DNA of 64,000 nucleotides from Oscarella lobularis (Eukaryota > Porifera > Homoscleromorpha > Homosclerophorida > Oscarellidae), in contig NC_089183.1 in the NCBI RefSeq assembly GCF_947507565.1, positions 1,798,001 through 1,862,000 on the forward strand. The letters are read 5' to 3'. The notes below the pieces were generated by a model. The model ran no database searches. It was not told the DNA's origin and saw nothing but the letters and a program-made list of their open reading frames with translations. A program made the position numbers and the translations under genes. Below are positions 22,437 through 32,834 of this stretch, one piece after another (the first letter of the stretch is position 1; every line of letters begins with the position of its first letter).

Positions 22437-23338
22437 CTAAGAGCCACAAAATATTAGAGCGGACTCACTGTACTTGTCAGCGTGGTCGGCCATACAGAAA
22501 CAGATTGAAAATGCTACTCTTTTCAACTTCATAATCATAACTATCATTTGCATCTCACAATTGCTTACGTGATCACGCAGGTCGTCCATTGGGAACTCTT
22601 TCTTACAGAATTTCAGGTCATCGTTACCTTTAAGAAACTGGAAAATCAGCAAGTGAGAAAGAGTGACTAAGATAACCATTTCCGACTCTTCAACGATTTG
22701 TATTGGAGTTAAATCGAGATCTTTACTAATTGGGCGAAGATAGCAGCGAGCTTGTCCGACCTTAGCGCAGATCCACTTGAGACCTTTTTATCTCATCCGG
22801 ACGATTTTTTACCGTTCTGCTCCCCTAAAAAACTCATAGCCTGCGGACTCCAAGCGATGGTAGGCCTGTATGATAATCTCGTGCAGCTCCTTTCGAGTGC
22901 ATTCCACCGGGATTCTCTATTTTTGCCCTAGTGGCGCCCGCTTGACATTCTCTTAACCGACTTTTTTTGCCTGCGAGTTTGTACGAAAAAGTTTCGCGTG
23001 ATATTCGGCAACAGACGGTACAGACAGCGAACGAGATCTAAGAGATTGCATTTATTTATAGGGTGACGGGTATAGGAGTGCGGACAGCATCCGTGAACGT
23101 ACGAGCCTGCGCCTTCGCGCGAAGAGCTTCAAACCGGCGAAGTGTTTGAAACGCGTGCTCCTTAACGTTAGACAAGAACTAGCCTGGCGATCTTCGTACT
23201 GCAGAAATTATCGAACTTACTGCCTGGCTCAAGGGGGTCTTTGGGTGATTTGTCTGAATCGGTATCTTCCGTAGACAATTCGAGTGCATTAGCAGCGTCT
23301 CTAAGAAGCGCGGTCGCTTGTTGAATGTTTTTCTTCAT
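22437..23338 (-). pseudogene. Multicopy invertebrate protein with C2HC-type FPMDDL zinc motif, decayed
   Basis: From 23338: MKKNIQQATALLRDAANALE, an acidic segment, then after stops and a frame change TRKELHEIIIQAYHRLESAG (about 22905). Next come ARCYLRPISKDLDLTPIQ (about 22740) and a C-x(n)-FPMDDLRDHVSNCE zinc-binding motif (about 22600). The order of coiled N-terminus, FPxLxxxGG-like strand, YIRPxxxDLDLxP and CxxxFPxDxLxxHxxxC is that of a large cnidarian/sponge family, some members of which carry a HECT-like domain; none is visible here. Stops at several points suggest a relic, although unrecognised introns could remove some. Confidence 0.45.
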
Positions 23339-23446
23339 CTTTCAAGACTGTCGTCAAAATGGCGTCGATGCCTCTATGCACGTGGTATGAAAAACGCGCA
23401 GGCGGAATACATGCCACGCGTTCGGAACCATTCGTGTTACCGTGCG

Positions 23447-25134
23447 CTATTGTGCCGGCATTTGATGCATGTCCACAAAACGTTTCACCAATAAGTACTT
23501 GTCTAATCCATATCAGTTTCTTTCTGGCACCCGATCAGCAATGTCGGATAATTCTTGATAACATTCCTCTGGCAACAGATCTTGTACTTCAGGAACTTCA
23601 ACTGCGCCAACGTCGTCATATGCCGGGACAGGGCCATCGTAGTCGACGCCGTAGTCATCAGGAATAATTATGCCCTGGAAACATTTATTGCAGCGTAGAA
23701 CTGATTAAATATTGACGGATTTTACGTCAAAGTTTTCTAGCTGGCGCAAAATTGCTTTGCGAAACTGACTGCGTTCCTTGAATCCATAATTGACTTGGAG
23801 AAATCCCAACTCCACTTATATATATATAATGGCACGTGATTGCGAGCCAATCAGAAGCGCTCATCAGAGTGGTATACCTCGGTTATACCACTCTTCCGGT
23901 CTATATACCACTCTTCCTGGTTAAAAGTAGCAGATCGCGTTTGAATTCGCGCTCCCGATGGGCTCGCAATCGCGTCCCATTACATAAGCTAATTAAACAA
24001 CTACTAATGCTCGTGGGATACGCCATTTAGCGTGCTCTAAATACCGTATCCCACTCGCCGCAGTTGTTTAACATATACTTATAGTATGCCGATTCCTGAA
24101 GGTGATGACTAATTCGGGAAACATAAACGTAATGGAGAGCAAAAGGGACAACGTCAGAAAGAGGGTTCGAAACTCCGCATTCTTCCAATTGCTCGAAAAT
24201 TCTATTATAGAACTGCAACCCTCCTTGAAAACGTCTCTACAGAGGCGTTCTATCCGTTGAGTATGCACGGTTTGGCCGACAACCATACTTCTGTTTAGAA
24301 CTCCCCGATGCGAATGATGAAGCATATACGACGCTACATCGACGTTCTCTCCCCCTTTATCGCTTCGCACGAGAAGAGGAAGTTAATAGGTAGAAACGGC
24401 CTCCAAAAACAATTCGAACACGGTATTAGTTGAGCAAGAGAGATATACTGGCATCCGAGAATATCCGTCAATGTCTGCATGAATGTCCTGCGTCGATGAA
24501 CTGATGTAATCCACCGAAGGCAAACACAATTTGGATCGCAGCGGGCTAGCTCTTTTACTCGCCGGATTGGAACTCGAATGTCTCTTGATCGTAATAAACC
24601 AAGAATGCACCGGTAACCGTCGTCAGGGAAGTGTTGTTTCAAAGCCCGTACGTGTTGGTAAAGCTGTGCATCAAACAATTGCGTGTATGATGCACGAATT
24701 GTCAAACCATGCTCGCGCATTCTTCGCCAAATCGTACGAACGGAAACTCCAAACATTTCGGCCATTTCTGGTGCTGTAAAGTCCATTTCGAGAAAATATT
24801 TAAGTTGTCGTTCAGTTATATCAAATTTTGGTCTTCCTACGGCCGATCTCAACGTAGGAGCACAATATCCATGCGACGGCGTTTCTGCATCTGACAGAAG
24901 CTGTTGCTAACACTCCAGGCAGGCTCGAAGGCATGACAAAACCGTAGATGCCGCAGAATCTGGAAGAAGATGAACGACACCAACGACATGAACGACGATT
25001 TGATTGAGGCAAAGAAGACACGAATAACGGCTGTCATCACTAGCAAAACCCGCTTCATCACTCCGCTCTAGCAGACCGACAATAGTAAGAACGCGCTGAC
25101 ATAGGTTTAGTCGCAAAGCCTGTACGTCAGCCAT
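23447..25134 (-). pseudogene. Integrase-core element protein (rve-like), decayed
   Basis: It starts MADVQALRLN at 25134. A helix-turn-helix segment follows (RPKFDITERQLKYFLEMDF, VSVRTIWRRMREHG), then DGYSRMPVYLSC, a frame shift, [13 protein letters not shown] (about 24360), [11 protein letters not shown] (about 24240), [10 protein letters not shown], and a C-terminal DDYGVDYDGPVP..VEVPE block (23690-23447). [13 protein letters not shown] and QRIERLxRDVF are hallmarks of this DDE family. The segment that should carry the first catalytic Asp (WHIDG-like) is missing between VHRRR and HADIDGYSR. There is an in-frame TAG near 24908, and a 152-bp MITE-like insert lies in the 3' half. The copy is clearly inactive. 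Confidence 0.68.
23829..23980. mobile_element. 152-bp MITE-like palindromic insert with TA flanks
   Basis: The ends ATGGCACGTGATTGCGAGCC and the complement of ATGGGACGCGATTGCGAGCC form an imperfect inverted repeat of about 30 bp, flanked by TA on both sides. The interior is a second inverted repeat around GTGGTATACC..GGTTATACCAC. TA flanks suggest Tc1/mariner-type mobilisation. It lies inside the integrase relic. Confidence 0.6.
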
Positions 25135-25196
25135 CTTGATTGGCAGTGCGTTAAAAGACCCGAATAAAAATGAAAGACGTGGAAGTCTATTACTCA

Positions 25197-25280
25197 ATGG
25201 CAGTTTCCATGGCAGTTTCAATGGCAGTTTACGTGGCAGTTTACATAGAATTTTAAATGGCATTTTAAATGACATGACAA
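25197..25280. repeat. 12-bp tandem repeat (ATGGCAGTTTNN)
   Basis: About seven diverging copies of ATGGCAGTTT(C/A)(C/A). It sits just 5' of the integrase relic start. Confidence 0.8.
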
Positions 25281-25990
25281 CTGTGGACTTTTGGCACGAA
25301 TGTCGTGCCATAATAAAAGACGGCAATCTTACGACGCCGTCTCTTATAGAGACGGTGATCTTACGACGCCCTGTCTGGGTTTAAGAAGGCAACTGACCAA
25401 GAAGAGATGAAACCAATATAAATTGGAAAATAGATGCATTCTGGCCGAAAAGGAATGCAACATTATCTGATTTTGCCGCCAAATGATGTTGCAGTCTGCA
25501 TAATAGACGGGCAACATCCTCCAATGTTGCCGCCCGCATACATGCAATTAAAAATTAACATTAAAGTAACTAAGCTGTAAAACTCCACGACGTAAAATTT
25601 CCGACTACCTTTTAAACGATCTATTTGGACTTTCTCTAAAAAAATGTCATTAATTGAAAGCAAAAAAGGTTATTGCTGCTTCTTACGGTTTGCATGCTCT
25701 CCAATCGCGAAAAGTTCGGCTGTATAAAAAAAATTAAAAAAGGGTTTTCAAATCTTCCATTTTTACTTTTCACCGCCATGAATCGTTATTTCTTCAATAA
25801 CTTCGCTTTTTTTCCGCGTATTGTGTTTGGTACTGCAAAACGTCGGATCACTCAAGAAGATGTGTCCCACAGAAGCATAATCTTACACGAATTACTTTCT
25901 CGGGCTCTTTTAGATGACGTTGGATGAAGTTGCGATTACAGCCTCGAGGGAGGGGTAACCCGTGATGGTGACTGGGTAAACATGCGTCAA
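25281..25990. other. No gene recognised
   Basis: AT-rich stretch. It contains a short perfect hairpin CCGTCTC..GAGACGG near 25338-25356 and no supported exon. Confidence 0.3.
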
Positions 25991-25994
25991 CGCC

Positions 25995-26498
25995 AGTTCG
26001 TCTATCGTGAGGCCGTTAGGAAATTTTGCGAGATAACAAGCCAAGTCAACAAACGCGTTGCAAATACAGTAACTTCCTTTTTGGTCCGACGAAGAATATA
26101 CGGTTCGATGATCTGCTGGAGTTGGTCCTCTCGCTCCTGACTACGAGCTCTTTCAACGTCAGTCGCCTCTCGTTTTTGTCCCTTGAAAAAATCGTCTTAA
26201 TTTTATTTATTTATGTATTTATTTATAGGGAATTTGCCTTCACGATTGGCTCCTCGAATTTTACTTTGAAGTTCGCGACCGTCCCCAGCAGATCTTCCTG
26301 AGTCGTAAAGGTAAACAGCGTATAAAATATTTAATTAAAAAAAGTATTATTGATACCGCTGACGTAACTCGGGTTCCCTTAAAATCAAATTATTTAGGAT
26401 CGGCGTTCCGGTTAGAATTATCCGATGTTTTGCTGAAACTTGGGAAATCCCCTTGAGAGTTTTCGACGATCGGGGGCATTCATCCAAATAGCCAAATC
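25995..26498 (-). pseudogene. SNF2-family ATPase fragment, ERCC6L-like
   Basis: A first exon follows an acceptor at 26499 (TTATAG) and reads GFGYLDECPRSSKTL then VSAKHRIILTGTPILNNL, corresponding to SNF2 motifs II and III. DECP stands where DEGH is expected, so the Walker B end is altered. After an intron comes EDLLGTVANFKVKFEEPIVK (about 26295-26230), the segment between motifs III and IV. A third piece reads QLQQIIEPYILRRTKKEV (about 26125-26070). The LLGT..FK..(Y/F)E.PI and (I/L)xPYxLRRTK pair fits the ERCC6L/PICH branch best. Only about 150 residues remain, motifs I and IV-VI are absent, and stops intervene, so this is a fragment or retained relic. Confidence 0.55.
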
Positions 26499-26804
26499 CT
26501 ATAAGAACATACATATAAATTCAATATTTTTCAAAAGTGTAGTTGCGTCAGAAACCCAATCAATGGCGGCTAAACTAAAATCGTCCTTGGAAGTAGTCAC
26601 CGTCATTTCTAATAACATTCGAATATATGAGTATACGTAATCAAAGTACCCGGTATAGATTTTTTAAAATATACCGTAAGTCGTGAGGTATAGTCCCCCT
26701 GCATCCGACATTGTTCTCATCATCGTTTCCTTTTGCTTCTGCGTCCCCTTGCTGATATAAACGAAGGCAGGTACGTCAGGTGCCCTCTGTGAAAAGACAT
26801 GATA

Positions 26805-28804
26805 CAGTCAAACCCCGTTTATCCGACGACGTTTGTTCTAACTATTTTTGTCGGAGTATCGAAGTTGTCGTATTGTCAAATAATCCGACAATTTTGCTTA
26901 TTACTCGCACCTGTCGTATTAAAAAACAAACGCCGTGCCTTAAACCATTTATTACAGAATTGCACTTCAATCACTCATTCGAAAGTGTAATTCAGTTACT
27001 CTTATTAAAGTACGAATGCAAAGAAGTTTGTTTCTGCTGTGTAGATGTGACGCGCATTCTCTGAATTTTTTGATGGACCATTTGAACGAGTCTTATTTCG
27101 TTTTGATAAAGAGCATTTTCTTGATCAAGAAAAGCGGTAAGAACATGTATGGAACAAAGCGCTTCTTGAACAGACACTGTTTTATTTGACTCCATTCGAT
27201 CCTTGTCGTCGCTGTCGTCGTTGTCGTCGTTGTCGTTGTCGTCGTTAGCCTAAATCAAAATTTCAACTATATCACTATCAGTCAATGTTTCTCCTGTGCT
27301 TTCTTCTATATCAACAGTAACATAAGCTAATGCTGAAAGCATTTCAAAATCATCTGAAGGCAAAAGCCCAAGTAAACCTTCTAATTCTTTTACGTCACTA
27401 TTCTCTTCAACTTCATCATTATCACTCTGCGTAAAGACGGGAGATCAAATTATTCCTGCATGCCGCCAGCAGTTGAAAATAGTTTCCGGTTTGACAAGAT
27501 CCCACGCTTTCTCGATAAAATAGAGAGCCTGTTTTACGTCGATTTTGGTAGAATGATCAGTTTCAAGACATTCCAGAACATGATGCGTCTGGATGGTTCT
27601 GTAATGTGTCTTGAAGTTCTTAATAATCCCTTGGTCAAGTGGTTGTAGATGTGCAGTAGCGTTTGGAGGCAATTTCACAAGAGTGACGTTGGTTAATTCT
27701 AGTTCGCCTGCAATATGTGAACTTGCATTATCTAGAACTAAAACGATTTGCCGACGACTTTTGTTCATCTTTCGATCAAGATCGTGCAGCCATTCCGCAA
27801 ATAGAATGGATGTCATCCATGCTTTTTTATTATTGCGGTACTTAACAATTTGATTGGGGTCGAATTTCTTTCCAAAACACCTAGGCCGCTTCCTCTTTCC
27901 AATCACAAGAGGTTTTAACTTTTCAGTTCCAGAAGCGTTAACGCACAAGGCTACAGTAAGACGATCTTTATTTTTCTTTTTTCCAGATACAGGTCTTGTG
28001 GCAAGGGTAGCATTTGGCTCCATCCGGTAGAAAAGACCGCATTCATCCATATTAAAAATGTTTCCAGGAGCATACTTTACTAGTTTTTTTCTTAGCTCTT
28101 CTCTGCCAGAAACAATGACGTCGAGGTCAGCACTAGCTGACTCTCCGTGAATGCGACGCAACGAGATTCCAAAGCGTTTCTTAAAACGCGTTAGCCAACC
28201 TCTTGAAAACTTGAATTCGTTTTTACTGACGTTTAGTAACTCGCCAAAATGTTCTGCTTTTCTTCTTAATATTTCATCCGAGATTATTGCCTGTTTGGAC
28301 TCCATTTCACCAAACCACATAAAAATAGTCCGTTTCTAGTTCTGAAAAACGACCACTACGAAACCGTTTTACTCTTTTCTGCCCATCTTCAAGGTTAAGC
28401 CACTTTTCTTTGCAAGAAAGAATTTCACTCACAGACGAGCGGCCTATATTCAGCTTCCACTTCTTCTGGAAGTGTTCCACAATGCTTTCCTGAGTAGCTT
28501 TTGGATTCTCTTGCTTGAAACGACATATTTCCTGCTTCTGCTGACCACACAGATCCACGCGCTTTCGTTTTCTCATAGCGAAACCGAAACTGCAGTCTTT
28601 GCTGTGTTTCCACGTGCTCGCTGCATGAAATGCGCATGCGCTGTCGGATAAGACCATAAAATGCCATGTCAGTGTCGGAATCCGAGTGTCGAATAATCGG
28701 GACTATTTTCTTACTATTTTGTGACAAAAGTTCTGTTCTTTTAAATTTTTGTCACTAAGCGAAAACGTCCGATAAACGAAGGTCGGATAAACGGGGTTTG
28801 ACTG
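26805..28804. mobile_element. Complete 2.0-kb Tigger/pogo-type element
   Basis: The ends are perfect ~23-bp inverted repeats starting CAGTCAAACCCCGTTTATCC, flanked by the TA target duplication (26803-26804 and 28805-28806). Length is exactly 2000 bp. It encodes one transposase on the minus strand. Terminal sequence, TA duplication and the transposase all agree with the Tigger/pogo branch of Tc1/mariner. Confidence 0.93.
26992..28576 (-). pseudogene. Tigger/pogo transposase with few disabling changes
   Basis: It starts MRKRKRVDLCGQQKQEI at 28576. An N-terminal HTH-psq helix set and a CENP-B-type second helix block (FSRGWLTRFKKRFGISLRRI) precede the catalytic core. The core is DDE/D type: IFNMDECGLFYR, QIVLVLDNASSH and HLQPLDQGIIKNFK. 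The C-terminal part after 27445 is acidic, with an (N)DD repeat encoded by a CGTCGTTGT tandem (27198-27250), and ends TSLHSYFNKSN. One single-base frame change separates the HTH part from the core (around 28320, in a T-rich run), and in-frame stops lie near 27440 and 27255. Otherwise the protein is full length, so it was inactivated recently or carries sequence errors. Confidence 0.88.
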
Positions 28805-28829
28805 TACTGACACTTTCCCCGTTGTTCTC

Positions 28830-29330
28830 TTCTTACCAAATATGGAATTCTTTTTGCTAGTTATCCATGACTGCCGTCGGCATGACGATAAGGGCTCTTT
28901 GTCGCCCAAGAATTCTGCAAAATGGGTTAGAACGGTAAAACCCCACTGTCTTGTTTTTGGCAAAGTTTCAAGTTTGCATTTGTTAGCCGCTCTGATGACA
29001 TGATAAATCATTGAATAAAACTTGACTTAACTTGAATGCAACTTTCTGCAATGCCATTTTTGTAGTGAACTGTTAAGTTGCCACCGTGACTGCGATCAGG
29101 AGAAACACGAGTATCAAGCGGCCGAAACACGTCGTACTTGTCCAATTTTATATCTCGCGGCAATATGTCAGTGATTAAAACTTTTAATGACGTCGGCCGA
29201 TGCGACCGGCCTAATTCCACAGAGATTCTTGTCCCCCCAAATCTTGGGCATTGAATCAGCTCGTAACTGCTCTTCTGAAGAGCAGGAAAAGCGCTCAAGA
29301 TCAATTCGGAGGCATTGGCGTTTAACAAAC
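28830..29330 (-). pseudogene. Fragment of a multicopy invertebrate protein
   Basis: Two minus-strand pieces: ASELILSAFPALQKSSYELIQ (about 29310-29240), resembling the FPxLxxxxYELL strand of the zinc-finger family at 22437-23338; and KCKLETLPKTRQWGFTVLTH (about 28985). The Tigger element inserted just beside them at 28804. Sequence on the far side of the element (26790 and below) does not obviously continue either frame. Identity is uncertain. Confidence 0.3.
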
Positions 29331-30235
29331 TAATTCCCTTTACTTTTTATTTTGTAGCCAAAACTAGAGAGAAGCCATTGACCAGCTTCTTTCCAACTTC
29401 TGTTTCTCCTGAACGAGAGCTAACATGCAGCAAACGCAGTTTTCTAAAACTCCTGTCTCAATTGACTCTCCGTGTCTCCGACTGCAATTATATGTACTCC
29501 GATTGCAATGATAGGTATTAGGGTACATCTTTTGTTCCTAGAAATGGAGGTCTTCTTGAGCATTGGTTGCATAGAATTGATGATAATGAATGCACTCACC
29601 CCGGACAGGTTTTAGCAACGGTGACTATTGTCATCTTCACAGTAGATAGTACTAAATGTTGAACTGCTACAGAATATTTTTTGGGTTATTCGAATGCGAA
29701 TTTTATTATCTTCTTTGCGAGATCTGCAATACACGGTAGCACATTACATTTTTCGTTCCTCAAAAGCCTCCAACTGGAGGCGAGGTCAGTGTCGGTGCCC
29801 TCACATTTTGCTGTAGCTTTTAATTGATGTAATGTCCCGAAATTGAACTCTAAAAATTAATTTTTCCTAATTTGCTCAAAATAACATTAAAGTGTATTAC
29901 TTTTTATCGATTATAGCTATAATTCTTTTTGCCTGAACATCTTGCCCCTTTCTTATAATTTTTTTTTCACTTCTAGCTTAACGACTGCCAAATACAAACG
30001 CCAATCAACTTGACAGCGAAGATGGCAAGAATAACAGCGTACCTTCAGCTGCTATGTGTAGCTGTTCAAGCAAACTTAAATGTTTGTCTTGTAAAAATAG
30101 GTAAAACTAATAAAATCATACTGTCTCCTTCTTACTTTTAGAAAAATTGCCCAACTCAATGACTAAAAGAAAAAGTTATTGAAATTATATTATTAACGAG
30201 CTGGCTACAAAGTGACTCTTACTTTGCCAATCATG
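29331..30235. other. No gene recognised
   Basis: AT-rich sequence with no supported exon. Confidence 0.35.
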
Positions 30236-30239
30236 GACG

Positions 30240-30480
30240 TAGTCCTCGGCGGCCAGGGCGGCGGAGGCGACGACGTCGTCGGTGGTTGGGCCGTCCACGG
30301 TTGCGATGGCGGCGGCAGCGGCGACGTCGTCGGTGGTGGGGCCGTCAACGGCCGCGAAGGCGGCGGCAGCGGTGACGTCGTCGGTCACAGCGTCAGCGGC
30401 GACGTCGTCGGTCACGGCGGCAGCGGCGACGTCGTCGGTCACGGCGGCAGCGGCGACGTCGTCAGTGGTGGGGATGCATC
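30240..30480. repeat. GC-rich minisatellite of GGCGACGTCGTCGGT units
   Basis: Nested units of about 27 and 48 bp built on GGCGGCAGCGGCGACGTCG. It is open on both strands (a DVVGHGGSG repeat on plus, an AAAVTDDVA repeat on minus), so neither frame is by itself evidence of a gene. A GTAAGT donor lies on the minus strand just outside at about 30508, so a minus-strand low-complexity exon is possible. Confidence 0.75.
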
Positions 30481-30734
30481 TCTGTTCGACTAAAGTCAAA
30501 CTTACCGTGAAATCTCAGTATTTGCATTGATTCTAATAAAAGTCATTTAATTAAATCAGAATTTCTACTTTTGCGTGTCACCGCTCGCGGCGTCACCCGC
30601 TGTAATTAGAACGCCTGTGTGAAATAGAAAAAAATAAGAAAAGATCTTTTAAGTCTTCCATAGAGTTTCTCACCAAAATTTTTTAGTTCACTGTTAAAAC
30701 TATCCAATTTCTTCACATAGTGTGCTCTAATCTG

Positions 30735-31670
30735 TTAATAAAATAATTTAAAAAATGTTTGACCTTTATGACAGCATAGATTACAATACTCGACATCCCA
30801 GTTTCCTAAAACAGAATAATTTGTTAAGAATTTCTTATAGCCAAATTTCTTTGCCTCAGCGATTGATTGATTTCGACTGATCACAAAATGACAGACGTCG
30901 CGCCCAAAGGAAACGGGACAACGACCGGAAAGACGGCGAAGAAGAAAGGAAAGATGTCGAATACCTGAAAAAATAAGATACTTATGCAAAGACACTCTAA
31001 ACGTGAAATAAGAGCCTACCTTTAGGTGGAATTGCTTCTACATTTCCCACCTTTATGAAGGAAAAGAATAGCTTAGATGACAAACGAAGAGGCATGAGCA
31101 TTCGCGAATAATTTCTTTCTTCGGACATTGATCGCGGTGCAAACTGCTGAGCCCTTTTCGGGCTAGCTTCTTCACTTCGTCGAATCTCCCCTCCGAAGCA
31201 CCAACGTCGCATAAAATCAAATATAGATGGGCGAGACGCTGTTGAAACACTACGTTTCCATAGCGCTTCTTTTCAACCTGGAATCCAGGAATCGAAAGAG
31301 CGCGGCAAAGTCGTTTAGAAAACGCAGCGGCATCGCGTCCAACCTTGTTAATATCCTTTTTCAAAGAGCTCTCCCCAAATCCTTTATTTCGTAGTCGAAA
31401 CGATGCTTTTCAACAAGCGGACTTTCCTCGTTCTCCGCGCTAGAAGGAAAGAAAAGAAGGCTCCCTGCACCGACGACGTTCTTGAGCAGTTTGGCTTTCT
31501 TTCCGTCGGTTATGCCCAAAGCCAAGAGACGTTTGAATTGGGCGGAAAAGCGATGACACCGCTCGCCCAAACGATAGTGACGCGCGAGACATGCACCATG
31601 CAGAGCCGTTCTCGTCTGAACCGACCCATCGTGCGTCCAAAGCTTTTTTACAGCCACTTTGATCGATTAT
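30735..31670 (-). CDS. Unrecognised multi-exon gene candidate
   Basis: Three open minus-strand stretches follow one another. About 31657-31370 reads HGACLARHYRLGERCHRFSA and RFDYEIK. About 31364-31053 reads KKDINKVGRDAAAFSKRLCR, FQQRLAHLYLIL and EVKKLARKGLSSL. About 30970-30760 reads IRHLSFLLRRLSGRCPVSFG and FVISRNQSIAEAKKFGYKKF. The first two join by a single-base shift at DYEIK/GFGESS; the third is preceded by a GTAGGC..TTTTTCAG intron. The helical, TPR-like texture and the last block's resemblance to a double-stranded-RNA-binding or similar small fold are impressions only. No family assigned; it could be a host gene or a relic. Confidence 0.35.
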
Positions 31671-31739
31671 TCTGCGCAAAATTGAACTCTTATCACTTAT
31701 TTCGATGCATTTGACCGAAAGAAGACCCTACGCGTTACG

Positions 31740-32479
31740 TCATGTTTTCTTGGCGAGACGATCGAGAAATCAATCCATTCCAACCTCGCAGCCGTTGAGC
31801 CAGAGCTAGTCGCACCAGATTTAGCAAGCTAGAGCGAGCTTTCCTAGAGCGAATTTCGCCGCCGCTGCCGCTCCGCTTCTGCCGTCTACGATTGCGCAGG
31901 GCGAGACGTGTTCGACACGCGATATTATTGGATGAATGGGATATGGTACCATTGATGCCAGTTACTATCTGCTCGTTTGGCTCTGAGTTACGCGTGGCAC
32001 AGTTACACAATTTCGTACGTGATTGGCTATGGAGCTGGAAAGTCGAATGGTCGAAAAGATGTTTTCACGCGACACAAAGCGTAATCGTACATAAGATCTG
32101 GGCGAATTGTCGCCTACTGCCTCCTGCTACGATCGAGTAGCTCACACAGCGTCACAGCGACTAGTTGGCATGTGTGAATTCGTTTCTGCATGAACGCCAT
32201 CTAGACGATTTAATTACTCTTCTTCATGCCGTAATGTCACACAGAAAATGTACTTCTTCCTTGACGTCGCCAAAATATGTATTATCTGTATCTGAAGAGC
32301 TAGCTGTTAGAAATTTCAAAAGATTTTATTCAATCAAGACCTTGTGAAATTTTCATCACAGATTTCGCATATACGTAGTATGATGAATGGAAAGAGTTGT
32401 TGCCTCGTTTTCTTTAATTAAGTATTGGTTCTATTTAGTTTCATAGAATTAAGGAGCAATTTTTAATAATTGATTCTCA
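31740..32479. other. No gene recognised
   Basis: A minus frame at 32010-31735 is rich in Arg and Ser and could be a 5' exon of the preceding candidate. The remainder is AT-rich and closed. Confidence 0.25.
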
Positions 32480-32615
32480 CGGCATTAATTAACATCGCAG
32501 TAAAGTACAAGAAACATTTCCTCATCGATGTTGCCTGTATCCGTCGATCCGTCCATAAGAATTGAAAAATGCGCTTTTGACATTTGCTTTTCTAAATCTT
32601 TTTTTCTGATTCTTC
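32480..32615 (-). pseudogene. hAT-type transposase relic, downstream half (split by the 5.1-kb element)
   Basis: The minus frame reads HGRIRKKDLEKQMSKAHFSI then LMDGSTDTGNIDEEMFLVLY. The SxxxDGSTD..EExxxVxxC pattern is the start of the DUF4371-type hAT catalytic core. It continues the frame broken at 37740: the two halves join across the 32624-37731 insertion through the duplicated ATTACATG. Beyond 32480 the frame closes. Confidence 0.65.
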
Positions 32616-32623
32616 CATGTAAT
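32616..32623 (+). repeat. Target-site duplication CATGTAAT, left copy
   Basis: An identical 8-bp direct repeat lies at 37732-37739. Confidence 0.9.
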
Positions 32624-32798
32624 TAGCCTCGCGTGCGCCAGGCCCTTCTCCTCTGATCCCGGATAAACCCGGGGAGGAGAAGGGCCTTGTACTATTCGTC
32701 TCCGTCATAGGTCACGTGTACCCCCTTTTGGGGGCGCGGTTGGCCATGTGACTGTTTAAATATGTGGCGCGACACCTACCAAATTCGATTGGCCTCTT
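32624..32798 (+). repeat. Left terminal inverted repeat with 13-bp subterminal hairpin
   Basis: Mirrored at 37558-37731 with only a few differences, among them one at the CCCGGG/CCCTGG position in the loop. Confidence 0.9.
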
Positions 32799-32834
32799 GC
32801 GCCTGCGCGAGTTGGAGCGAATTTTTAGACGGGT

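Noticed and set aside
30185..30499. Glycine-rich (plus) or alanine-rich (minus) secreted or structural protein
   Set aside because: The frames are explained by a short GC-rich tandem repeat, and the two strands are equally open.
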